Below are positions 33,577-42,055 of a stretch of DNA of 64,000 bases, piece after piece. Under the pieces are notes generated by a model, which ran no database searches, was not told where the DNA came from, and saw only the letters and a list, made by a program, of their open reading frames with translations. Origin of the DNA: DASYQD01 sp036005845 (GTDB lineage: Bacteria > Acidobacteriota > Thermoanaerobaculia > Multivoradales > JAIOJS01); NCBI GenBank assembly GCA_036005845.1, contig DASYQD010000108.1, positions 42,283 to 106,282 of the forward strand. The letters are read 5' to 3'. The position numbers and the translations under genes were made by a program. Every line of letters begins with the position of its first letter. Positions within the stretch are counted from its first letter, which is position 1.

Positions 33577-34563
33577 TTAGCGGGGCTGGAAGAGCGCCTC
33601 GGGCAGGTCGAGGTTGCCGCCGGTGACGATGACGCCGACGCGTGCGCCAGCCGCCGAGATGGCGCCCTCGAGCAACACCGCCACGGCCACAGCAGCCGAC
33701 GGCTCGATGAGCAGTTTCGTGCGCTCCCAGAAGAAGCGCATCGCGGCGAGGATCGCGGGGTCGTCGACGGTGGCGATGCGCACGGCGTGGGCACTGAGGA
33801 TGGCGAGCGGCAGCGGCCCGATGGTGGCGCGCAGGCCGTCGGCGACGGTGCGCGGCGACTCGACGGGCACGATGCGGCCGGCGGCGAGCGAACGCTGCGC
33901 GTCGTCAGCACCGCTGGGCTCGGCGCCCCAGACCGCGGCGCGCGGCTGGAGCGCGGCTGTGGCGACGGCGGTGCCGGAGAGCAGACCGCCGCCGCCGATC
34001 GGTGCCACCACGAGGTCGAGGTCGGGCACCTCGTGCAGCAGCTCGCGCGCCGCGGTGCCCTGGCCGGCGATCACGGTCGGGTCGTTGTACGGATGCACGA
34101 GCACAGCACCCGTCTCGGCGAGAAGGCGGGCCGTCGTCTCTTCGCGGGCCTGCAGCGTCGGCGCGCAGGGCACGACGACGGCGCCGAAGTCCTCGACCGC
34201 GCGGCGCTTGGTCTTCGGCGCGTTCTCGGGCATCACCACGCGGCAGAGGACGCCGCGCTGGCCGGCGGCGCGCGCCAGTGCCGCGCCGTGGTTGCCCGAC
34301 GAGTGGGTGAGGACGCCGCGCCGCGCCTCCTCCTCGGCGAGCGACCACACGGCGTTGCTGGCGCCGCGCATCTTGAAGGCGCCGACGCGCTGCAGGTTCT
34401 CGCACTTGAAGAAGAGGCTGGCGCCGGCGGCGCGGTCGAGGCTCGCCGAGGTGATGACCGGTGTGCGGTGGACGTAGGGCGCGATACGCGCCGCGGCGGT
34501 CTCGACATCGGCGTAGGTGGGGAGCGGCTCGACGCGCGCCCCGATCTGCTTGTCGATCAACAT
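33577..34563 (-). CDS. PLP-dependent threonine/serine dehydratase
   Basis: 328 residues, fold type II PLP enzyme. The Schiff-base Lys is in VGAFKMRGASNAV, the substrate-binding loop is THSSGNHGAALARAA, the PLP-phosphate Gly loop is PIGGGGLLSG, and the C-terminal VTGGNLDLPEA is typical of the serine/threonine dehydratase group. There is no C-terminal ACT regulatory domain, so this is the short catabolic or racemase-like type rather than full-length IlvA. Substrates may be L-threonine, L-serine or hydroxyaspartate. The ATG lies 8 nt after a TATCCT -10 box; the gene is divergent from an aminotransferase with a 21-bp gap. Confidence 0.88.
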   Translation of the reverse strand: MLIDKQIGARVEPLPTYADVETAAARIAPYVHRTPVITSASLDRAAGASLFFKCENLQRVGAFKMRGASNAVWSLAEEEARRGVLTHSSGNHGAALARAAGQRGVLCRVVMPENAPKTKRRAVEDFGAVVVPCAPTLQAREETTARLLAETGAVLVHPYNDPTVIAGQGTAARELLHEVPDLDLVVAPIGGGGLLSGTAVATAALQPRAAVWGAEPSGADDAQRSLAAGRIVPVESPRTVADGLRATIGPLPLAILSAHAVRIATVDDPAILAAMRFFWERTKLLIEPSAAVAVAVLLEGAISAAGARVGVIVTGGNLDLPEALFQPR

Positions 34564-34570
34564 CGCCCGC

Positions 34571-34577
34571 TAGGATA
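34571..34577. promoter_or_regulatory. Overlapping bidirectional -10 boxes in a 21-bp gap
   Basis: TAGGATA contains TAGGAT on the plus strand (34571-34576, 8 nt before ATG 34585) and TATCCT on the minus strand (34577-34572, 8 nt before ATG 34563). Both genes would have leaderless mRNAs, and the two hexamers share 5 bp. Confidence 0.55.
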
Positions 34578-34584
34578 GGCGCCC

Positions 34585-35451
34585 ATGCTGGTCTACCTCA
34601 ATGGCGACATCCTCGAGCTGGCGCAGGCGCGCATCTCGCCGGAGGACCGCGCCTTCCTCTTCGCCGACGGCCTGTACGAGGCGGTCGTGGCGCGCCGCGG
34701 CCGGCTGCTGTTCTGGGACGAGCACGAGCGGCGGTTGCGCGCCGGTCTCGCCGCGCTCCGCATCGCGCTGCCGGATCCGGCGGCGCTGCGCGGCGTGGCG
34801 GAGGAGCTGCTGCGCCGCAACGGGCTCCTCGGCGGCGCCGCGACTCCGGATGCCCTCGTCTACCTGCAGGTGAGCCGTGGGGCGGCGCCGCGCCTGCACG
34901 CTTTCCCCAATCCGCCGGTGCCGTCCACCGTCTACGTGACGGTGCGCGCCTGGGCCGGCCACCCGCCGGTGCTCGTCGCCGGCGGCGCCACGACGCTGAC
35001 GGTGGCGGACACCCGCTGGTCGCGCTGCGACGTGAAGTCGACGTCGCTGCTCGCCAACGTGCTGGCGCAGCAGCAGGCGAAGGAGAGCGGCGCGCACGAG
35101 GCGATCTTCGTGCGCGACGGCATCGCGCTCGAGGGCAGCCACAGCAACCTCTTCGCCGTCCGCGGCGGCGAGGTGTGGACCTACCCGGCCTGCAACTACA
35201 TCCTCGACGGCATCACGCGCGTCGTGGTGCTCGAGCTGGCGCGGGCGATGGGCATCCCGGTGCGGCTCGGCGCCATCCCGCTCGCCGACCTCTACGGCGC
35301 CGACGAAGTGTTCCTCACCGGCACCACGACCGAGGTGCTGCCGGTGGTCGCCGTCGACGGCCGCCGCATCGGCGACGGACTGCCGGGCCCGGTCACCGCC
35401 AAGCTGCGCGAGGCCTACCTCCTGCAGGTGGAGGAGCGCACGCGCAGCTGA
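34585..35451 (+). CDS. Class IV aminotransferase (D-amino-acid / branched-chain type)
   Basis: 288 residues. The fold-type IV signature is present: RCDVKSTSLLANVLAQQQAK with the PLP Lys, then GIALEGSHSNLFAV and ADEVFLTGTTTEVLPVVAVD. N-terminal YLNGDILELAQARISPEDR and FLFADGLYEAVVARRG are closest to D-alanine aminotransferases. It would transfer amino groups between D-amino acids and 2-oxo acids; a branched-chain or aminodeoxychorismate-lyase activity is not excluded. Divergent from the dehydratase gene, it probably has a leaderless mRNA. Confidence 0.86.
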   Translation: MLVYLNGDILELAQARISPEDRAFLFADGLYEAVVARRGRLLFWDEHERRLRAGLAALRIALPDPAALRGVAEELLRRNGLLGGAATPDALVYLQVSRGAAPRLHAFPNPPVPSTVYVTVRAWAGHPPVLVAGGATTLTVADTRWSRCDVKSTSLLANVLAQQQAKESGAHEAIFVRDGIALEGSHSNLFAVRGGEVWTYPACNYILDGITRVVVLELARAMGIPVRLGAIPLADLYGADEVFLTGTTTEVLPVVAVDGRRIGDGLPGPVTAKLREAYLLQVEERTRS

Positions 35452-35580
35452 GGTCCTATTCGCGCGCGGCGATGGAGGCTCGCCGGTGCAGCCCGTCGCA
35501 GGCCCGGCCGTGTTAGCATCCGCGCCATTCAATCCCATCGCTGTAGATCGTCAACTGGTCCCCGTCGAGGAGGAGGTCTC

Positions 35581-36177
35581 ATGAAGCTCCGTGCCGCGTT
35601 CGTCCTTGCCGCCGTTGCCTCGCTGCTGTCGCTCGCCGCCCCCGCCCTGGCGCAAGACGACGAGGAGGGCCGCTTCGCGATCGGCGTCGGCGCCGGCATG
35701 GTGCAGACCTCCGGCAGCTCCGACCCCTACTTCACCGCCAACCTGCGCTCGCGCATCGGCTACCGCTCGGCCGGCGACGAGCGCCAAGGTTCCGTGTTCG
35801 GTTTCGTCGAGCCCGAGGTCGGCTACTGGACGCGCGACAACAACGGCATCGAGTCGAAAGACACGCTGCTCGGCGTCAACCTCGGCGGCGCCGTGCGCCT
35901 GCGCTCGTTCGAGTACTTCATTGCCGGTGGCGTCGGCTACCACATGATCAACCGCGACGTGCGCACGGCCCTGGGGACGCGGTCGCTCGACGACAACAGC
36001 CTCGGCGTCAACGCCCAGTTCGGCTTCGACGTGCGGGTGACCGAGTCGGTTAGCCTCTTCGGCGTCGGCCGCTTCGACCTGGTGCAGGTCGACGACAAGA
36101 ACAGCGTCACCAGCAGCGACAAGTCGCCGGACGACCAGCAGACCAAGGTCTACCTCGGCGTCCGCTTCCACCTGTAG
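35581..36177 (+). CDS. Outer-membrane beta-barrel protein
   Basis: 198 residues with signal peptide MKLRAAFVLAAVASLLSLAA ending ALAQ. Alternating beta-strand segments rich in aromatic ends follow (FAIGVGAGMVQTSG, YFTANLRSRIGYRS, GSVFGFVEPEVGYWTR, LLGVNLGGAVRLRSFEYF, QTKVYLGVRFHL), ending in a C-terminal hydrophobic strand with a nearly terminal Phe. This is typical of small 8-stranded OmpW/OmpA-like barrels. A strong AGGAGG lies before the ATG, and an extended -10 box, TGTTAGCAT, lies at 35511-35519. Function is unassigned. Confidence 0.8.
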   Translation: MKLRAAFVLAAVASLLSLAAPALAQDDEEGRFAIGVGAGMVQTSGSSDPYFTANLRSRIGYRSAGDERQGSVFGFVEPEVGYWTRDNNGIESKDTLLGVNLGGAVRLRSFEYFIAGGVGYHMINRDVRTALGTRSLDDNSLGVNAQFGFDVRVTESVSLFGVGRFDLVQVDDKNSVTSSDKSPDDQQTKVYLGVRFHL

Positions 36178-36201
36178 CGCAGGACCGAGCGCGGCGCCTG
36201 C

Positions 36202-37437
36202 TCAGGTCAAGCGCCGCGCCACGTCGCCGAGGCGCGCCATCGCGTCCTCGAGCTGCGCGTCGGCGAGATAGGGCGCGGGGCCGAGGCGCAGCACGTCGCC
36301 GCGGTGGTCGGCGAGCACGCCCGCCTCGCGCAAGCCGGCGCAGATCGCGCCCGCTTGCGGCGAGCGCAGCGCGACGAAGCCACCGAAGCGCTCGGCGGGC
36401 GTCGCGCGGTCGCGGTCGACGAGCGCCGGCGGCAGATCGAGCGCGTCGAATGCACCGCAGAGAACGACGCGCTGGTGCCGGCTCACCTCGCGCAGCAGCT
36501 CCGGGGTGAGCCCCTGTTCGGCGAAGAAGTCGAACACCGCAGCGCCGCGATAGTGGCTGGTCGGGTCGTAGGTGGCGCCGTTGAAGCGGGCGCCCGGATC
36601 GTCGGGGTAGGCGACGCCGCCCGTCGCCTTCTCCTCCAGCCGCTCGAACTCGGCGAACCAGCCGGTGACGACCGGCCGCAGCCGGCAGCCGGGCGGCACG
36701 CGCAGGAAGGCGTTGCCCTCGCCGAGCTGGCAGTACTTGTAGCCACCGCCGACGACGAAGGCGCGCTCGAGACCGGCGAGCGAGAAGGGCACGACGTCGA
36801 GCTGGTGGTAGGCGTCGAGCAGCAGCTCGGCGCCGTGGCGCGCGCACGCCGCGGCAGCGGCTGCGAGTCCGCCGGCGATGCCGGCGTCGGTGAAGAAGAC
36901 CGTCGAGACGATGGCGGCGGCGGTGCGGCCGTCGACGGCGGCGGCGACGCGCTCGCCGGCGCTCTCGGCGGGCGCCGCCGCCACGCGCACGAGCTCGATG
37001 CCCGCTTCGGCGAGACGGTCGAGCTGGCGGCGGGCGCTGTGGAACTCGGCGTCGGTGGTGACGATGCGCGGCCTCTTGGCGAGCGGCAGCGCGGAAAGGA
37101 ATCGCACCAGCAGCTCGTGCGTGCTGCTCGCCAGCGCGAGGCTGCCGACGCGGTCGCCGAGGAGCCGCGCGAAGCCTTCGCGCACGCGCGCCGCCTGCGC
37201 GAAGGCGCGCTCCCACTTCTCGTCGACGAGCAGCGCGGCGTCGTCGAACGCCGCGCGCTGGCCGTCGAAGGCGCGGTCCGGCCATGCCTGGTGCGAGTGG
37301 CCGGTGAGCAGCAGGCGCTCGCCGACGCGGAAGCGCGAGTAGTGCGGCGCCAGCGCGTTGGGCGTGCGGTAGAGCGTCGTGGGATCGACACCCGCGGTGG
37401 CGTGCAGCGATGCCGCGGCTTGCGCGCCGTCGCTCAC
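36202..37437 (-). CDS. kynU: Kynureninase
   Basis: 411 residues. GTG 37437 overlaps the stop of the tryptophan dioxygenase gene (GTGA), so the two are coupled. Family marks: YRTPNALAPHYSRFRVGE, LLTGHSHQAWPD, LLLDAYHQLDVVPFSL with the PLP-pairing Asp, and VGGGYKYCQLGEGNAFLRVP with the Schiff-base Lys (about residue 234). It cleaves kynurenine (or 3-hydroxykynurenine) to anthranilate (or 3-hydroxyanthranilate) and alanine. Together with the dioxygenase it supplies two of the three steps from tryptophan to anthranilate; no formamidase gene is adjacent. Confidence 0.9.
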   Translation of the reverse strand: MSDGAQAAASLHATAGVDPTTLYRTPNALAPHYSRFRVGERLLLTGHSHQAWPDRAFDGQRAAFDDAALLVDEKWERAFAQAARVREGFARLLGDRVGSLALASSTHELLVRFLSALPLAKRPRIVTTDAEFHSARRQLDRLAEAGIELVRVAAAPAESAGERVAAAVDGRTAAAIVSTVFFTDAGIAGGLAAAAAACARHGAELLLDAYHQLDVVPFSLAGLERAFVVGGGYKYCQLGEGNAFLRVPPGCRLRPVVTGWFAEFERLEEKATGGVAYPDDPGARFNGATYDPTSHYRGAAVFDFFAEQGLTPELLREVSRHQRVVLCGAFDALDLPPALVDRDRATPAERFGGFVALRSPQAGAICAGLREAGVLADHRGDVLRLGPAPYLADAQLEDAMARLGDVARRLT

Positions 37438-38225
37438 AAACGCACGCGGATCGCCCACAGATCGGGGAACAGGGGCCGCCCGATCGTCGTGCGCAGGTAC
37501 TCGGCACCCGCCGAGCCCCCGGTGCCACGCTTGGTGCCGATCGTGCGCTCGACCATCTTGACGTGGCGGTAGCGCCACTCCTGCAGCCCCTCGTCGAGGT
37601 CGACGAAGCGCTCGCAGATCTGCGCCACCAGCGGGTCGTGGCGGTAGATGTCGAGCAGCACCTCCTGCACGGCCGCGGACTCGGCGGTGGGTTCGCGCGG
37701 ATCGCGCGCCAGCGACTCCTCGGGCACCGGGTAGCCCTCGCGCACCAGGTAGTGCAGGAACGACTGCCAGAGGCTCGGCTGCGCCATCAGCTCGTCGAGC
37801 CGCGCACGCTCGGCGCTGTCTTCGGGGTAGCGCGCGGCGGCGCTGGCGCGTTTGTGGCCGAGCATCAGCTCGAGGGCACGGAACTGCGCCGACTCGAAGC
37901 CGCTGGCGGTATCGAGGCGGTGGCGGAAGGAGTTGAAGGAGATCGGCGTCATCGTCTCCAGCACGTCGATCTGCGACACCAGCACTTTCAAGATGGTGAG
38001 GATGCGCTTCAGCGTGGCGAGCGCCGTCGGCGTGTCGCCCTCCTCGAGGCTCTTCTGCAGCAGCGTTGCTTCGTGGAGGATCTGCTTGAACCAGAGCTCG
38101 TAGACCTGGTGGATGACGATGAAGAGCATCTCGTCGTGCTCCGGACCTCCGGGCCCTTCGGAGAGTGGCTTCTGGAGGCCGAGCAGCCCGTCGAGCTGCA
38201 GGTACTGCGGATAGGTGAGCGCCAC
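37434..38225 (-). CDS. kynA: Tryptophan 2,3-dioxygenase
   Basis: 263 residues. The start is GTG 38225, 7 nt after a TAGCAT -10 box, implying a leaderless mRNA. Conserved haem and substrate residues are visible: LTYPQYLQLDGLLGLQ, EMLFIVIHQVYELWFKQILH, TPISFNSFRHRLDTASGFES and FRALELMLGHK. It opens the indole ring of L-tryptophan with O2 to give N-formylkynurenine. It is the first gene of the kyn operon. Confidence 0.93.
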   Translation of the reverse strand: MALTYPQYLQLDGLLGLQKPLSEGPGGPEHDEMLFIVIHQVYELWFKQILHEATLLQKSLEEGDTPTALATLKRILTILKVLVSQIDVLETMTPISFNSFRHRLDTASGFESAQFRALELMLGHKRASAAARYPEDSAERARLDELMAQPSLWQSFLHYLVREGYPVPEESLARDPREPTAESAAVQEVLLDIYRHDPLVAQICERFVDLDEGLQEWRYRHVKMVERTIGTKRGTGGSAGAEYLRTTIGRPLFPDLWAIRVRL

Positions 38226-38232
38226 GGCGGCG

Positions 38233-38254
38233 ATGCTACAGCGTGCGATAGGCT
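38233..38254. promoter_or_regulatory. Divergent leaderless promoters (tryptophan dioxygenase / zinc-ribbon protein)
   Basis: Minus strand: TGTAGCAT, hexamer TAGCAT at 38238-38233, 7 nt before GTG 38225. Plus strand: TAGGCT at 38249-38254, 9 nt before ATG 38264. The start codons are separated by only 38 bp. Confidence 0.5.
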
Positions 38255-38263
38255 GCGCGCCGC

Positions 38264-38761
38264 ATGACGCGCAAGTATGGCCAGCGCGGCTATCAGGACG
38301 GCGAGCGCCGCGAGCCGGGACGCGGTCCTGGCGGTTCTGGAGGTCCCGGCGGCGGTGGCGGCGCGCCGCAGCGCCGCGAGCCGCCGCCGCCGCGCCACAA
38401 CCTCGATCGCCCGCGTGGCCGCGGCCTCGGCGCGCCGAGCGAGCAGACCTTCCGCTGCGCCGTCTGCGGCACGCGGCAGGATGCGCCCGGGGCGGACACC
38501 TTCGCCGCCGTCTGCGAGAAGTGCGGCACCGACCTCCACACCTGCACGCACTGCACTCATTTCGACACCGCCGCGCGCTGGGAGTGCCGGCGCGCGGACG
38601 AGCGTCAGTCCATCGGCCTCGGCCCGGTGGCGAAGAAGAGCAAGCGCAACGACTGTCCGCTCTTCACGGCCAAGGCGACGCTCGAGTTCGCCCAGGAGAA
38701 ACCGGCAGCCGCCGACCCCAACGATCCGCGCGCCGCGTTCGACGCGCTGTTCAAGTTGTGA
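38264..38761 (+). CDS. Zinc-ribbon protein with Gly/Arg/Pro-rich N-terminus
   Basis: 165 residues. Residues 1-58 are a low-complexity RGG-like region (GRGPGGSGGPGGGGG, PRHNLDRPRGRGLG) of the sort that binds nucleic acid. Then comes a Cys-rich domain (CAVCGTRQD, CEKCGTDLH, CTHCTHFDTAARWECRR, DCPLF) with enough Cys for two zinc sites. It is probably cytoplasmic. I cannot name the family; RNA or DNA binding is inferred from composition. Confidence 0.68.
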   Translation: MTRKYGQRGYQDGERREPGRGPGGSGGPGGGGGAPQRREPPPPRHNLDRPRGRGLGAPSEQTFRCAVCGTRQDAPGADTFAAVCEKCGTDLHTCTHCTHFDTAARWECRRADERQSIGLGPVAKKSKRNDCPLFTAKATLEFAQEKPAAADPNDPRAAFDALFKL

Positions 38762-38776
38762 GACGAGCGGCCCCCA

Positions 38777-38855
38777 CGTCATTGCGAGGAGCGCAGCGAC
38801 GAAGCAATCTCGACCATCGAGATCGCCACGGCCGCTTCGCGGCCTCGCGATGACC
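38777..38855. repeat. REP-like imperfect palindromic intergenic repeat
   Basis: CGTCATTGCGAGGAGCGCAG at 38777, then CGACGAAGCAATCTCG, is mirrored by GAGATCGCCACGG and CGCTTCGCGGCCTCGCGATG AC ending near 38855. The two halves form an imperfect inverted repeat filling the gap between the zinc-ribbon gene and fabV. Sequences of this type are dispersed palindromic repeats in several proteobacterial genomes. Only one copy is seen here. Confidence 0.65.
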
Positions 38856-38866
38856 GGACTCCTCCG

Positions 38867-40057
38867 ATGATCATCAAGCCGAAAGTCCGTGGCTTCATCT
38901 GCACCACCGCGCACCCAGTGGGCGCCGCGCGCGAGGTGCAGCGGCAGGCCGACTACGCGCGCGGGCTGAAGCTCGCGAACGGCAAGCCGCGCGCCGCGCT
39001 CGTCGTCGGCTCGTCGATGGGCTACGGCCTCTCGACGCGCATCGCCGCCGCGTTCGGTGGCGGTGCCGGCACGGTGGGCGTCTTCCTCGAGAAGCCGGCG
39101 AGCGACAAGCGCACCGCCACCGCCGGTTGGTACAACAGCGCCGCCTTCCACCGCGCCGCCGCGGATGCCGGGCTCTACGCCAGCAGCATCGACGGCGACG
39201 CTTTCTCCGCCGAGATCAAACAGCAGGCGGTCGACACCATCCGCCGCGATCTCGGCCAGGTCGACCTCGTCGTCTACAGCCTGGCGGCGCCGCGCCGCAC
39301 GCTGGCGGACGGCAGCGTCGCGAAGTCGGTGCTCAAGCCCATCGGCCAGACCTACCGCAACAAGACGATCGACGTCGAGAGCGGCGCCGTCTCCGAGGTG
39401 TCGATCGAGCCAGCCGAGGAGGCGGAGATCACCGACACGGTGAAGGTGATGGGCGGCGAGGACTGGGAGGCGTGGATCGACGCGCTCGAGCAGGGCGGCG
39501 TGCTGGCGCCCGACGCGAAGACGCTCGCTTACTCCTACATCGGTCCCGAGCTCACCTACGCCGTCTACCGCAAGGGCACCATCGGCCGCGCCAAGGATCA
39601 CTTGGAGGCAACGGCGCATCGCCTCGACGAGCGCCTTCGCAAGACCGGCGGCCGCGCCTTCATCTCCGTCAACAAGGGGCTGGTGACGCAGTCGAGCTCG
39701 GCCATCCCGGTGGTGCCGCTCTACATCTCGCTGCTCTTCCGCGTGATGAAGGACAAGGGCCTCCACGAGGGCACGATCGAGCAGATGGGCCGGCTGATGA
39801 CCGATCGCCTCTACGCCGGCGGCGACGTGCCGACGGACGACGAGGGCCGCATTCGCCTCGACGACTGGGAGATGCGCGACGACGTGCAGGCCAAGGTCGA
39901 GCGCCGCTGGCACGAGGTAACGAGTGACAACGTCGAGCAGCTCAGCGACCTCGCCGGCTACCGCCACGACTTCCTGCAGCTCTTCGGCTTCGAGGTCCCT
40001 GGCGTCGATTACGACGCGGACGTCGACCCGCACGTCGCCTTGGCGCCCGAGGCGTGA
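38867..40057 (+). CDS. fabV: Trans-2-enoyl-ACP/CoA reductase FabV
   Basis: 396 residues, the usual FabV length. Features are MIIKPKVRGFICTTAHPVGA at the start, the NAD-binding LVVGSSMGYGLSTRIAAAF, then WYNSAAFHRAAADAGLYAS, IDGDAFSAEIKQQAVDTI and the active-site YSYIGPELTYAVYRKGTIGR containing the Tyr-x8-Lys pair. It reduces the enoyl thioester with NADH in the last step of fatty-acid elongation. FabV enzymes are known to resist triclosan. Confidence 0.95.
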   Translation: MIIKPKVRGFICTTAHPVGAAREVQRQADYARGLKLANGKPRAALVVGSSMGYGLSTRIAAAFGGGAGTVGVFLEKPASDKRTATAGWYNSAAFHRAAADAGLYASSIDGDAFSAEIKQQAVDTIRRDLGQVDLVVYSLAAPRRTLADGSVAKSVLKPIGQTYRNKTIDVESGAVSEVSIEPAEEAEITDTVKVMGGEDWEAWIDALEQGGVLAPDAKTLAYSYIGPELTYAVYRKGTIGRAKDHLEATAHRLDERLRKTGGRAFISVNKGLVTQSSSAIPVVPLYISLLFRVMKDKGLHEGTIEQMGRLMTDRLYAGGDVPTDDEGRIRLDDWEMRDDVQAKVERRWHEVTSDNVEQLSDLAGYRHDFLQLFGFEVPGVDYDADVDPHVALAPEA

Positions 40058-40193
40058 GGCACGCGCCGGCGGCGATCCGCGCGCCGTTCGCAGCGGCGCC
40101 GCCGCCGCTTGCACCAACGACGACAGCGGCCGCGCGCTCGCTGTTACCATCCGCGTCCGACTCGGGTGGTGGCGGCGTGGAGGCAGGAGGCGG

Positions 40194-41633
40194 ATGATGA
40201 TGACGAAGCGCGTGGGCGGAGCGGCGCTGGTTGGAGTGATGATTCTCTCGAGCGGAACTGCCGTGCGGGGCGCCGTAGCGCGTCCTCCGCACCACGCTCA
40301 GCCGGCCAGCGACCCGGCCGTCGCCGCGTTGCGCGCGCAGTCGCTGCAGAGCGACACCGCGTGGAAGCTCCTCGCCTCGCTGACCACCGAGGTCGGTCCG
40401 CGCTCCGCCGGCTCGGCGGGCGGCGCGCGCGCCGTCGAATGGGCGCTCGCCGCGATGAAAGAGCTCGGCTTCGAGAACGTGCACAGCGAGCCGGTCACGG
40501 TGCCGCACTGGGTGCGCGGCGAGAACACCGGCGAGATCCTCGCGCCCTATCCGCAGAAGGTGCTGCTCACGGCGCTCGGCGGCAGCGTCGGCACGCCCGA
40601 GGAGGGGATCACCGCCGAGGTCGTCGGCTTCCCGACGCTCGAGGCGCTGAAGGACGCGCCCGACGAGCAGGTGCGCGGGCGCATCGTCTACCTCGACCGG
40701 CATATGGAGCGCACGAAGGACGAGCGCGGCTACGGCGAAGGCGTCGGCATCCGCCGCGACGGGCCGGCGACGGGCGGCAGGAAGGGCGCGCTGGCGGTGC
40801 TCATCCGCTCGGTGGCCACCGGCACGCACCGTTTCCCGCACACCGGCACGACGTTCTACGGCGACGCGCCGAGGGTGCCGGCGGCCGCGCTGGCGGTGCC
40901 CGACGCCGACGTTCTGGCGGCGCAGCTTGCGACCGGCAAGCCGGTGCGCTTCCACCTGCGGCTCACCAGCCGCGCGCTCGCCGACGAGCCGTCCGCGAAC
41001 GTCATCGGCGAGGTGCGCGGCGTCTCGCACCCCGACGAGGTCGTGCTGCTCGGCGCCCACCTCGACTCCTGGGACCTCGGCACCGGCGCCATCGACGACG
41101 GCGCCGGCTGCTCGATCGTGCTGGCGGCGGCGAAGCTGATCGCGGCGCAGCCGCGGCGGCCGGCGCGCACCATCCGCATCGTGCTCTTCGCCAACGAGGA
41201 GTTCGGCCTCTCCGGTGCCCACGCCTATGCCAAGGAGCACGCCGTCGAGCTGCCGAAACACGTGCTGGCGCTCGAAGCCGACCTCGGCGCCGGCAAGGTC
41301 TGGGGGATGCGCGCGCTCGCCGCGCCCGCCGGCCGCACGTTCCTGCAGGAGGTGGCGCGCGACCTCGCGCCGCTCGGCGTCGATTGGCTCGAGCCCGCCG
41401 CCTTCGGCGGCGCCGACCTCAGCCCGCTCGAGCCGGCGCACGTGCCGATGGCCGACCTCGCCCACGACGCCAGCGAGTATTTCGACTACCACCACACGGC
41501 CGACGACACGCTCGACAAGATCGACCCCGCGTCGCTGGCGCAGGGAGTCGCCGCTTACGCCGTCACTGCCTGGCGCGTCGCCGACTCCGCCGTCGTCTTC
41601 GGCCCCGCTCCCGAGCCGCCGCCGCGGCGGTAG
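40194..41633 (+). CDS. Exported M28 zinc aminopeptidase (carboxypeptidase Q-like)
   Basis: 479 residues with signal peptide around VGGAALVGVMILSSG. ATG at 40194, 40197 and 40200 follow one another; the AGGAGG at 40185-40190 favours the second or third. A protease-associated insert (about 110-250, including VRGRIVYLDRHMERTKDERG) precedes the M28 core with metal ligands VLLGAHLDSWDLG (His, Asp), GAIDDGAGCSIVL (Asp), FANEEFGLSGAHAYA (catalytic and ligand Glu), LALEADLG (Asp) and YFDYHHTADDTLDKI (His). The order matches carboxypeptidase Q-like dipeptidases. An extended -10, TGTTACCAT, lies at 40142-40150. Confidence 0.9.
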   Translation: MMMTKRVGGAALVGVMILSSGTAVRGAVARPPHHAQPASDPAVAALRAQSLQSDTAWKLLASLTTEVGPRSAGSAGGARAVEWALAAMKELGFENVHSEPVTVPHWVRGENTGEILAPYPQKVLLTALGGSVGTPEEGITAEVVGFPTLEALKDAPDEQVRGRIVYLDRHMERTKDERGYGEGVGIRRDGPATGGRKGALAVLIRSVATGTHRFPHTGTTFYGDAPRVPAAALAVPDADVLAAQLATGKPVRFHLRLTSRALADEPSANVIGEVRGVSHPDEVVLLGAHLDSWDLGTGAIDDGAGCSIVLAAAKLIAAQPRRPARTIRIVLFANEEFGLSGAHAYAKEHAVELPKHVLALEADLGAGKVWGMRALAAPAGRTFLQEVARDLAPLGVDWLEPAAFGGADLSPLEPAHVPMADLAHDASEYFDYHHTADDTLDKIDPASLAQGVAAYAVTAWRVADSAVVFGPAPEPPPRR

Positions 41634-41647
41634 CCGGTCGGTCCCGC

Positions 41648-42055
41648 TCAATCAGCCCACAGGACGGGCACTTCGTACGGGAACAATTGCCGGTCCGCCG
41701 TGACCAGCACCAAGCTTTCCTCGAGCGCTTGAGCCACGAGCATGCGATCGAAGGGATCGCGATGGTGACCCGCCAAGCCACCCGCGCGTTCGGCGTGTCG
41801 AAAGACCATTGGCAGCTGCTCGAATCCGCTCTCTCGTACACCGGTCTCGAAGGACTCGGGCAATCGAAGACGACCGAGGCCAACTTTGATCGATGCCTCC
41901 CAGGCTGAAGCCGCGCTTACGTAAACTAGCGGCGCGCTGGCGATGGCGTGTCTAGCTCCCGCACCCAGGCGCGGTTCGTTCGCCCGCCACCAGAGGAACA
42001 CGTGCGTGTCGAGGAGCAACGGCATCGACGCCGCTTCCCGCGCCGGCTCAGCCAT
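41648..42055 (-). CDS. PIN-domain ribonuclease toxin of a toxin-antitoxin pair
   Basis: 135 residues from ATG 42055; an internal ATG at 42025 (MPLLLDTHVFLWW) is where many relatives start. Acidic PIN residues: Asp in LLLDTHVFLWW, Glu in SAWEASIKVGLG, Asp in HHRDPFDRMLVAQA and Asp in LVTADRQLFPY. This is the YdcE/PIN-like VapC type paired with Phd antitoxins. It overlaps the antitoxin gene by 8 nt. The target RNA is unknown. Confidence 0.9.
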   Translation of the reverse strand: MAEPAREAASMPLLLDTHVFLWWRANEPRLGAGARHAIASAPLVYVSAASAWEASIKVGLGRLRLPESFETGVRESGFEQLPMVFRHAERAGGLAGHHRDPFDRMLVAQALEESLVLVTADRQLFPYEVPVLWAD

